This document shows positions 1 to 9,472 of a stretch of DNA of 64,000 nt, one piece after another. The position numbers and the translations under genes are program-made. The DNA is taken from contig NC_084933.1 in NCBI RefSeq assembly GCF_958298935.1, positions 13,127,001 through 13,191,000 on the forward strand, written 5' to 3'. How positions within the stretch are numbered: the first letter of the stretch is position 1; every line of letters starts with the position of its first letter. The notes under the pieces were generated by a model that searched no databases, had not been told where the DNA came from, and worked only from the letters and a program-made list of their open reading frames with translations. Origin of the DNA: Phragmites australis (lineage: Eukaryota; Streptophyta; Magnoliopsida; Poales; Poaceae).

Positions 1-188
1 TTTAGAAATAGCTAGAAGAAAATATTGTGTTTTTTCTGACATGATGATCTCTACAACCATCTAAAAGCAGGGAGAATCTAAGTGTGCCTAATTAGTGCTT
101 TGTATGCTCGTTTGGAAGAGTAAGATGTGCCTGAGATATAAGTCTAGCAATCAGATTTTTCAGAAAGGTTTAATCTCGTCAGTCTATC
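1..188 (-). pseudogene. LINE (copy 1), start of zinc-binding (zf-RVT) region
   Basis: Read on the minus strand, this stretch encodes a degraded version of the segment that follows reverse transcriptase in plant L1-type LINEs. Residue runs resembling SYSSKRAYKALIRHT and SCQKKHNIFF are visible, and they match the equivalent part of the second LINE of this window (44321-43812). At least three in-frame stops interrupt it. It is the continuation of the LINE at 3206-7970: the two parts are split by the solo LTR at 189-3200, and the frame resumes cleanly across that insertion. The element runs off the left edge. Confidence 0.7.
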
Positions 189-3100
189 TATCACACTCTA
201 AAATGCTAATCTAGTCATTGAGCATGCATAATCATCATCATATCATGTTTTATGTGGTTGATTTTAATTTAAAGGTTAAACCCATTTAAAAATGATACGC
301 TATTAATCAATGTGCATTTCCACCATATACGTATATTTATATTTATAGTGAAAATGGTTTAGAGGGAATTTTCTAATATTAGTTTTTTTACAAACATTAC
401 AAAAATAATACAGAAAATGAAAAAATTTCAAAAATATTACCTAGTCGTCAAACGGTTTGGCAAGAATAGGGTTTTTGCCCTATGGTAGGGCGAAAACATA
501 TTTTTGCCAAACTGTATGGCGAAAAAAGGTGAGCGAACATTTTTAATATTTTTGGATTTTTTTATTTTCTGTATTATTTTTGTAATTTTCGTACAAAAAA
601 CTAATATTAAAAAGTCCGTTTAGAGGTAGTTAGAAGAACCCTTAAGTCATTTGAGAAGGAGAAGAAAAAGAAAAGGATGAAACGCGGAAAAGATACTTCC
701 CGCGGTTTGACCGGAAACTCCCGTGGTCTAACCGTCAAAACTCAGAGCATCATTTAAAGCCACCAACTAATGCTCGCTCGTCTCTCTTGCTCATTTCACT
801 CCTCACTCACTCCCCTTCACCCAAACCGAGAGGGAGAGGGAGAGAATCACCTCGACAACCTTGACAGTTGGAGATTGACGAAGAAGACTTCCCTAAGATC
901 CCCAAAGGCTTCCTCGAGCTCATTCCTATCATATTCTTCATCGGAGACCCTTCCACGCGAGTTCTTCTACCTTGAGCCCGATCTACAAATCGAAGCTTCC
1001 TTGGAGTTGGATAAACCAATAGAAAGCTTCCCCACGCTAAAGTGAGACTTCCCTTACCTTTTTCCCATTGTTCTCAAGCTCTAACCGGTCCTTGAGTTTG
1101 GCCCCATGCATATTGCCTATATCACCTAAGAAACACATCCCTAGTTTTGTAGAGTGTTTGGTAGCATTCATGGTCGAAGACATCATCGGAGCCTTCTCCG
1201 GTGACCTCACCAAGATGGTGTCGACCAGGCCAGCGGTCTGACTGTCGCTAAGACCGATCTGACCACCAGGACTTGGCCGGTCAAACCTTTACTCAAACTC
1301 CATAGTTAGAAGTCAGACTGTCATAGGGTCGGTCTGATCGCCAGACCTATTCAATACTATTTTCTTCTTTGGCTGACCCCCACGGTCTGACTGCTAGCTA
1401 CTCAGTACCCTATAACCTTAAGTTATACGAGGTTCAAACCTTTTCTTACCCAATTGATTAGTGTTCTTTTGCAAATGCTTCCGAAACATAGCGCCTTTCA
1501 TGTCGTTCACTATCATGCATCATAAGCATACATTTTCGACGTTCGCTTGTTTATTCGATACATTCTTGAATTGTCTAGTGAGTGATGCATCGACGGTTCA
1601 AGCAATAGAGGCCGACATCGAATTGAATTTGTACGTGGGCGAAGCACCAGAGCAACAAGACAAGCATCTAAGTATATTTCACATTATGCTTTGGATCGTG
1701 TGATATCTAATTTGATAAATTATCAATTTAGGTATGTTGTGCATGTTAGTGAGTCAATGTCGGAAATTATGGGTAGAACCTATGTTGATGCATTGTTTCT
1801 ACCTTGGACCTTTGATGATCCATATCTTTGTCACCTGGGTATAACAATGTTGATGTCTAAACTAAATGTTATACGAGATGTTTAGCAATGTATATGTCAT
1901 CAGTAGAAGTCAAGCGGTGGTTCAACCATCATTCTGGGCTATAAGACTTAATTACTGTTTCACAATAAAAATGATGTTGGGATGTATGAGTTGTGAGGAT
2001 GAGACGAGATGTGGGCGGTACTAGGGGTAGGTCAGGAGAGGAACCCGAATGTCATAGACCGTTTGCATCGATTATGCAACGATCATTGTTCGCCATTGGC
2101 TTAAGCACATTTTGTACTTTCACATATTCAATAAATATACGAACAAGCCGATTATCATACGCCGTGTTAACACATGACTTGTGGCCCTATGACGCGTAAT
2201 AGAAAAATAATGAGAATAAACAAGGTGGTGGGGAGCTAGAGGTGTCTGGGACATACCCGCGGTAACCCTGGTGCCATAGGGGCATATGCAAGTGGGTAGT
2301 TTCAGGTATGAGCAAAGTTATCTCGGGAGCTAAGAGGACGGGACTTGAGTTGTGTGGGTAAATATGTACCCTCTGCAGGGTGTAAGATCAATTCGATTGT
2401 TGTGCTATTAGTTATGAGCATGCTTATGTCCATCGGCATCAATTGTAGAGTTTATGATATTTGGTTGTAGGTGATTTTGTTGGGAAGTGATTAGTGTTGG
2501 TTGTGTTGGAAAAAGTATGATTAGGTGATGGATATGTTTATTGTTATGATCTTATGTTATGAGGTACAAGTTGTTAGGTTGTAGATGCTCATAATCTTGA
2601 GTCAACAAAAAAGGCTTTTGCATATAAATTTATTTACCCCTTTTAGCCTATTCCTTGCTACGTATCCTCGAATGCATAAACCTTAGAGTTGGGTTATTAT
2701 ATGTACCCATTGGATTAAGTCTTGCAAGTACATTCGCACTCACGTTGATTTTGATGAGTTTTGCAGGTGAGGAAGAAGTAGTATATAATTACTTCATGCC
2801 CGCCGATGTTGGTAACAGACAAGAGTAGTATGAGCTACTCGTGTGATGTTGTTTTGGGGTGGGCAATGGCTCCACCTATTTTTTGTTATTAATATTTTTC
2901 CCGTTGCATAGTAACTCTAGCCGGCTAGGAGATGAAATTGTTCTTTTGTTCTGCTAGCATTCATTTTCTGTAAATGATCGAAAACTATAATAACTTAAGG
3001 ACTTAAAACACATTTACATTACTCGCTCTTTACTATGTCTTGATGTGATAAAGCTTGTTATAAAGGCGTGTATTATGATCTTAGGCATAAAATACATTCT

Positions 3101-3200
3101 AGGATTATCAGGATTGAATTCTGGTTAATTATTATGGTCATGATTATGTAAATAATCGTCCTAATGATTAATCCAAATACAATTTGAACGGTTTCTCACA
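189..3200 (+). mobile_element. Solo LTR of a Tekay/RIRE3-like Ty3/gypsy chromovirus
   Basis: About 3.0 kb flanked by a perfect 5-bp target-site duplication, ctatc (184-188 and 3201-3205). It starts tatcacactct, where the usual initial TG has become TA, and ends ttctcaca. The last kilobase matches, block by block, the LTR ends at 18553-21968 and 35331-37457: the shared blocks are the 'gtgagg' region near 2765, the 'cgccgatgttgg' region near 2801 and the ending near 3130-3200. No internal coding region is attached, so this is a solo LTR left by LTR-LTR recombination. It sits inside the minus-strand LINE, whose reading frame continues on both sides. It holds a MITE (366-617). Confidence 0.85.
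366..617. mobile_element. Mutator-type MITE, 252 bp, 9-bp TSD
   Basis: A non-coding element bounded by a perfect 9-bp direct repeat, gtttagagg (357-365 and 618-626), the duplication length typical of Mutator-like elements. Its arms are inverted repeats of roughly 70 bp: the left arm begins gaattttctaatattag and the reverse complement of the right arm begins ggactttttaatattag. Both continue through an AT-rich stretch containing aaaaataatacagaaaat. The centre contains a second imperfect inverted motif around 'gtttggcaa...ttgccaaac'. It is inserted in the solo LTR, so it is the youngest layer here. Confidence 0.87.
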
Positions 3201-3476
3201 CTATCTTAGTGGACCTGAAATTGAATGAAAGCTTGCGTGGAGAGAGGTAAGTTCATAAGATCCCATAACTGATGATCTCTCCAAGCTGAAACAAGTGTAT
3301 GAGTTAGAGTCTTTGCAAAGGAACATAATTTAGGTAAACCCTAGACTAAGATCACATCATCCCACATATCTTTCCAGAAGTTAATAGTCCTTCCACTGCC
3401 AAGCTTAGCTTTTGCTATACCTTTAAAGTGTCTAGAAGTTTAAGAATTATGCACTGTCAAAAGGAACCTCTCAGTC

Positions 3477-4983
3477 TCATGCCTGGTAACTGATCATTAG
3501 CATAGCACTTTTCCTATAGAAGATTAACCCAAGGGATTGGTTTCTTATTATAAAACTTATCCAGATGCTTGAGAAAGAGAGAGTCATTTTGCACATTGAG
3601 TTGAAGCACCCTAAGACCACCTTCATTCTTGGGTCTACAGACTGTTTTCTAATGGCATCAGTAATTATCAATTTGAATAATCACAGTAGCAAGTAGCATG
3701 AGAGTACACATGTAAAAGGTAGGGAGAGAGGATAGACAGGAGCTGACCATTTCAAGTTACCCCCTCGGGAGAGAAACAAAGAGCAGTGCATTAGTCGATG
3801 TTCCAATCTCTGTACCAGAGGGAAGAAGTCTATCACTTTTGGTTTAGAGAGGCCCAGAGGTAGCCCAAGTTAGGTTAAAAGCAAAGAACCTATTTGACAG
3901 TTGAAAGTTCTGGACATGAGTTCCATCTTTGATTCATTCACATTAATGGGATAAATGAAGGACTTATTATAGTTGACTCTAAGACTTGTAGAGTCAGCAA
4001 AGGTGTTTAAGAGAGCTTTAAGTACAAATAGTTGTCTAGGGCAAGCTTCTAGAATAATCAAAGTGTCATCTGTATAGTGAATAATGGGGAAATTATTGTC
4101 AACTCCTAGAATAGATAAGAACAAGAGTCCCAAATCCTTTTCTTTATTTATAATGGATTGAAGAAGATCTGCTGCCAAAATAAATAAAAGAGGAGATAGA
4201 TGGTCTCCTTGTCTCACACCTCTATGATAGTGGAAAACTTTCCTAGGAACTCCAGAGCAGGATAGAAAAGGTGCCAGAACTCACGATATCATTTATCCAA
4301 TGCAACCATTTAGAACTTAAGCCTTTGTATCTCAGAATACTTAGAATTGATTTGTGCTCAATCATGTCAAAGGCCTTTTCAAAATCTAGTTTGATAATGA
4401 TGTATTCTTTTTTTGTTTGATGACATATATGTAAATATTCAAAGGACCAAGCAAGGCAATCTTAAATTATTCTAACTTTAATAATGCTATATCGGGTCTG
4501 CTGAACAAGTTTCATGATGACCAATTGTAGTATGTTTGCAAGAACTTTGGTGATAATCTTGATGGTACAATTGAGCAAGGAAATTGGTCTAAAGTCACCT
4601 ACCAGAGCTAGAGTATCCTTTTTTGGGAACAAGGGTGATATAGGAACCATTTATGCTCTGCGTGCAGACATTGCCCTCATGAAAAGTTTGGCATAGATCA
4701 TAGAAGTATTGTGCAATTATAGGCCAACACTTCTTTAGAAAGTTAGTATTGAAACCATCAAGACCAGGTGACTTGAGGGTTTTCATTTGGGCAAGAACTT
4801 TGTCAACCTCATCTTTAGAAAAGTCTGAGTGGAGCCAGTCAAGATCAGAGACTGGGTTAATCAGCATTTCAAGATCAAAGTGCATATGGTAAAAGGTAGA
4901 GGTTCCTAACCTTTGCTTATAGGTATTTAAAAAAAAGGGAGGCTTTCTCCTCATGAGAAGCAAGAGGTTGCCCTGATTGATCC
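3477..4983 (-). pseudogene. LINE reverse transcriptase, broken
   Basis: Minus-strand frames hold the LINE RT fingers and palm in pieces: SPGLDGFN near 4750, FRPISLLNCTIKIITKVLAN near 4590, the RQGDHLSPLLF block (a variant of RQGDPLSP) near 4210, and YTDD near 4070 in place of the catalytic YADD. Frameshifts near 4450-4650 and 4217, plus missing segments, make it non-functional. The retained catalytic-box aspartates show the family; the A-to-T change in the box and the frame breaks show decay. The thumb and zf-RVT continue toward 3206. Confidence 0.85.
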
Positions 4984-4991
4984 TAGATAGT

Positions 4992-5662
4992 TGTTGTCGA
5001 TGATTGGCAAACCATCAATCTTATGAACTTATAGAAATCATAGGAGATAATCCATGTAGCTGAATCACATGTCACACACAGAGATTTATGCAAGTTCAGG
5101 TCTCCCTTAGGATAATAGTCTTGTGTCATGTTTGTCTTGTTTTGATCTTCGAGACTGTTTACAACAGTGATCTTGGCTACCCTAGATGGATCTGAACTTA
5201 GTCGAGTGCTCCTTGTGTATAGTCTTGGTGAGATGTCGATGTACACTGCAAGTGCAGAAGGCTCAAGGGCTTGAGGCTCCTATAGGCTTGGGGCTTGTTT
5301 GTTGGACTTCTATAGACTTGTGCATTACCCTTCCTCCGTAGGGTCCCCTGGCTCCGCATATATATGGGGGTTGTCGTATAGCATCCAGGCTCCTTTTCTA
5401 GTAAGATTATGCCATTCTTAAACTTAGGAATAAACTTTCTTATTTAAGGGATATCTTAGAATCCGTGGGTAGTTTTTATACATCCAGGGGCTCCTTTCCC
5501 AGATACAATCGTATGCCCTAATAATCTAGAAAATCTTAGGTGATTCGTATACATATAGAGTAGTCATATATGGTAGTTTATACTACTCATCGCCGGTTGT
5601 GATTAAATTTTGCCTAAATTTTAAAGCGGCATTGGCACGAAAGAAGTGCGTGCTGCCAACAC
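4992..5662 (-). mobile_element. Small solo LTR inside LINE copy 1
   Basis: Between the LINE linker (5767 onward) and the RT (4983 downward) lies about 670 bp of non-LINE sequence. It begins tgttgtcga and ends ctgccaaca, so both termini are the TG...CA type with TGTTG/CAACA inverted ends. It contains a stretch (5085-5130) resembling the 'caagttcagg...ctcagggtaatag' region of the LTRs at 27531 and 34099, and an AT-rich tatatatgg box near 5358. No clean 5-bp TSD was found (atagt against cctaa), so the exact borders are uncertain. Minus orientation is inferred from the shared block. Confidence 0.5.
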
Positions 5663-5699
5663 CTAATTTTACCCATTTAATATTCCCTCTTTGTTTCTA

Positions 5700-6705
5700 G
5701 TAAGTTCTTTGTTTATGAAGAAGATATTCAAGGTGATTCTGAAGTAGGAACCTGGAATCCCATTCATCAAGGCTGATGTCTCGCTTCTTCAATAGTGTCA
5801 AGGAACAAAATAATGAGCTTGGTATTTGCTATGATTTTAGACAAACTTAAGAAGTTGCCTTGCCAAGCTCGAAGAACTCTCCTCGGGTTTTTGAGCTTTG
5901 CTACAATATTCATTGCCTTGTTTGTTTTATTAGTTGGGACCGACCAGGCATGCTGCACTACCTGTGTGAAATCATCTAGCTCCATTAGTAGTTTTCAAAA
6001 TGAAAAACATTAGCCTTTGGAATTGCTGTTGTAATAGAAATGCTGCAAGGAACATGATCAAAGGTATCTCTTGATAAGGGGGTGACCAAAGTACCAGGGA
6101 AATTAATTGTCCACATATGTGAAGTGAAAAAAAATAGTCCAGCCTCTCTAGTAGAGGATTTTGTTGTTTATTTGACCAAGTGAAAGATCTACCTTTCAGG
6201 GGTATCTCAATAAGGCCTAAGTGACTAATGGCATCATTAAATATTAAATTTTAGAAATATCTACACCAGGTCTGTTTCTATCAGAAGGAGAACGAAGAAG
6301 GTTGAAATCTCCCATAACTATCCAGTCAATATTCTGTGTCATCTCAATCCCTTGGAACCAATCAACGAAATCCCATTTTCTATCAATAGAGCAAGGGTCG
6401 TATATATTTTTTAGAACCCATATATCACCAGATAAAGCTGACGTAAACTCTACTGAAATAGCAAAATCATTAAGAAAGATAAGTTAACCAGAGAACTTGT
6501 GATTCTTCCTAGCAGTAAGAAGACCCCAGAAGCCCCATTGGAAGGAAGATATTCAAATGAATCAAACTGAAAGGGGTAGAAATTTCTGACATAATTTTAA
6601 GTCAAAAGAAGCTCGCTTGGTTTCTTGCAAAAAAATAATATCACAACCAGTTTCTTTCTGTTAGCATTTATGCCTCTAATGTTCCAGCATAGAATTTTTC
6701 AATCT
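5700..6705 (-). pseudogene. LINE endonuclease (EEP) and linker, broken
   Basis: Minus-strand reading gives an apurinic-type endonuclease remnant. A 'CWNIRGIN'-like start lies near 6690, a QETKR-like block near 6630, a D-F-N catalytic segment with 'SDRNRPGV' near 6280, and the linker block 5985-5767 with KLKNPRRVLRAWQGN and LDTIEEARHQ, which precedes RT in this family. Several stops and frameshifts are present. In plant L1 elements this domain nicks the target for target-primed reverse transcription; this copy could not. Confidence 0.65.
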
Positions 6706-6763
6706 CTAAAATGAGAGCTGTGTTGTGTATCCATAAGACATGAGAAAAAAGTAATCTACCCAA

Positions 6764-7760
6764 TTATAGTATATGGGGATAGAAGAGGAGGCACCAGAAA
6801 ACCATGCCAAAAGTACTTAGATTAACATTCCAGCTTATACTTAAGGGATCATTATCAAAAGTAACAGAGAAATAGGGGTGCTTCCAAAGTACCCATAGAA
6901 CATTATGCATTTCTCCATCAGTGAAAGAAACAAAATGAAAAGGTCCAACAAAAGTAATAGGCAACCGGTAGGTGCCCATGTAATTCCTGGAGAAACTACT
7001 TCCTGGCTTTCTTCTTAGGCTTTTCATCATGCTTGGGCTTTTATGGAATCTTGGGCTTAGCTACCTGCATTTGTCCTTGGGCCAACTCAAGGCCGATAAC
7101 TCCCTTTGAAATCCTTTTTGCCGCTAAATTTGTGTCAGACAGGGTTTCTGGTTGCATTTGACAGAAAGATTGTCCCAGACTTTTGATCACCCTATTAGAG
7201 AGAGTAGGCGGCTTGGTTGAGCAAGCAAAACATTTCTTGTCCTTACAAGCACTGGCTTTGAAACCTTCAAGTTTTTCTTTATTTCTTAGACTTCTCCTAA
7301 CCTCTATCTCCACCAGAGGGGGGGGGGGGGAGCTAAGGCCTGACTTAGACTTTTTTGTCTGTTGCATTGGAGTGAAAAGTGAATGAGAAAGCTTCTCCAA
7401 AGAGTCCCCATCTTTGGTTTTAGACTTAGAAAGATCATGTATGTAGGAGACTGAGACCTTTTCTGGGCATTTAGGAGGAAGGAAAAACATCATGGAGGAA
7501 GAGTCACCTGAATCAGAAAAAATAATATTCCAAGCTTTTGAGTTTAGGAGGTTAGAAGCCTAGTCAAAATGATAAGGTGAAATGAGCATCTTAGTAAATA
7601 AAGAAACCCAAGAAATAGGAATACAAATTGTTGCCTCGGAAATCCCCACAAAATTGAAGAATTTTGCCCACAAGTGAAAAGTCTCATCATGAATCTTAGG
7701 AGCTAGTGAGGAAAAGCCTTGAGGAAAGAAGGTTAGAAATAGGATCAACAATCTATTCAT
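6764..7760 (-). pseudogene. LINE ORF1 C-terminal remnant
   Basis: Minus-strand frames at 7493-7041 and 7760-7560 resemble the distal part of ORF1 in the second LINE (48562-47342). Both have an arginine-rich RRSLRNKEKLEGFK / LRRSERIRNRL block preceded by a Ser/Lys-rich linker. A cysteine-bearing segment CKDKKCFAC follows in this copy. A guanine run (7320-7330) lies inside it and is a likely indel site. The upstream zinc knuckles of ORF1 are not visible here, so the element is probably 5' truncated. Confidence 0.55.
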
Positions 7761-7999
7761 CTTTATGCATCATGAAACCAACATGAAAATGCTCACCATT
7801 GATCTGAGGATTATTGACTTGAATGACTGGTTCAACATTGGGATTGGGCTCATTCTGTATTTGGTTGTACTACAAGTTGCAGCCTGTAATTTGTCTTCAA
7901 AGTCATTTTTGAACACCATGTACCATTCAGGTGCAAGGCAACCTACAACGTCCTCTTTTAAACACATTAAAAAATGTTTTCTTTTAAAAATATCAACAG

Positions 8000-9268
8000 T
8001 GACTATGATAAAAAGGCTTTCATAGAGTTTTTCTTTTCAACCTTGCCATTTTTATTAGTCCGCCACCTCACCCTTTTATTTCTCCTACTTTCGCCGCTTT
8101 TCTAACTATTATCTTTATATTCAACTCTGGTGATTGCTATTTTTCCCCTGAGTATATATCCAATGGTCATGTGAGCATTCCCTAGACAACATTCAAACTA
8201 TTATCTCAAGATATCACTTTTACCTTCGAAATTTCGACTGAAAGATTTAAACTGTCAACATTAACTTTAGAATTCTCATTTGATTATTCATATATTCAAC
8301 TCTGAAGTTTAAATACGAAAGTTGCTAATTTCAACTATTAGAAAAGAATTTAGATGGCATTGTGCATCATGCGTTGCATTTGTTTTCTGTTATACTCTGT
8401 TACATTTTTCGGTTCCAGCTCTAGGTTGTTGCACTTTTTATGTATAGTTCAGTCAAGAAAAAATGGAAAGCTAAACTAAAATTAAACAATGGAAAGTAAA
8501 TTATACAAAACCATGGGTTTCATAGTCAAAGTTATACAACCTTAGGTATCTTAGCTTGTTGTATGTAACACCGGATTACATTCTCCTAATGTTTCACACG
8601 GCCCATGTTAAGGAATTCATTAAAATTTGCAGATCCATCTGAAAGGTCAAATTATAGAAGGGACCGTGGAAGTTTCCTACAAGGTTTTCTCTTCCTAAGC
8701 TCCACGACCGAATTTTTTGAAACTTTAGGTAAAAGTTGAGATATCTGGTTAACAATTAGTTGGACATCGCTTCCCTGGATCATTGCATTCATCAAATATT
8801 CTGATACCAGGGATCTAATATGCAATGAACAAGCCACGGTAGAAAGGAGGGAGAGGCCTTGCTCTCATAGAATACTTAGTTATCAGGGTTGGCTGCACTA
8901 CTATAATGTGAAATGTTGCAATCTGAGCCAAGTAGCTCGGGCCAGGACCATAATTGAAACATTTTATTTCCAAACACACATTTTTCAAGAGTTAATCGTG
9001 ATCGAAGTGCCAGCTATCAAGGCTGTAGACCACCTGAATGGCATCAATGAAAAGTAAATACAATAGAAGAAAACAAATTCTGAACTTTGATTTTTCGTAT
9101 ATATCATTAGCCACATGTCACTAAATACACCAGATGAATGCTGAATCTTTGAAGAAAGAGTCACACATCTACAGTAATTCAGAAACACCAAAGACATGGC
9201 ACAAAATTGAGACAAAAAAATAGAAAGCTACAGAGGCCTGCACAATTGACCTAGGTGCTGCAAAAAAT
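8000..9268. other. 3' flank of the XRI1-like gene; no supported gene
   Basis: About 1.27 kb between LINE copy 1 and the tandem duplication at the end of the XRI1-like coding region. Short minus-strand ORFs (9215-8985 and 8837-8652) show no recognisable family. The right part probably includes the 3' UTR of the XRI1-like gene; the poly(A) site cannot be placed. No mobile-element terminus was recognised. Confidence 0.4.
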
Positions 9269-9472
9269 CGAGAGAATGGCAGATAAATAAGAATCAATGG
9301 TTGCCTCAGGCTCTCAGCCCTTTGTTCTTTGGGCACATTGTGATGTTGTCTTCCCCCCTTCTGTTCTGATTCAGTCGAGAGAATGGCAAATGAATAAGAA
9401 TCAATGGCATTCTCAGCCCTTTGTTCTTAGTATTGTGATGCTGCCTTTTCCCCCTTCTGTTCTGATTCTTGT
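9269..9472. repeat. Tandem duplication of about 105 bp covering the XRI1 stop codon
   Basis: Two head-to-tail copies (9269-9375 and 9376-9472). Each begins cgagagaatggca, continues through 'ataagaatcaatgg' and 'tcagccctttgttctt', and ends ccttctgttctgattc. The right copy contains the real C-terminus of the XRI1-like protein and its TGA. The left copy, downstream of that stop, is a decayed second version of the last 17 codons. The copies differ by several substitutions and small indels, so the event is not very recent. Confidence 0.85.

Larger units (their letters stand above)
3206..7970 (-). mobile_element. Degenerate L1-type LINE (copy 1), minus strand
   Basis: A non-LTR retrotransposon read right to left. 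Remnants occur in this order: an ORF1 C-terminal part (7760-7041), an endonuclease start near 6700, a linker between endonuclease and RT (5985-5767), reverse transcriptase (4983-3477) and a zf-RVT approach (3480-3206, then 188-1). Every part is broken by stops and frameshifts. The order and motifs parallel the better preserved LINE at 43240-50785. The 5' limit is uncertain: similarity fades between about 7760 and 7970. Two LTRs (189-3200 and 4992-5662) are nested inside it. Confidence 0.8.

Noticed and set aside
8652..9215. Additional host exons downstream of XRI1-like gene
   Set aside because: Short ORFs without conserved motifs; the XRI1-like protein already has its normal C-terminus at 9413.
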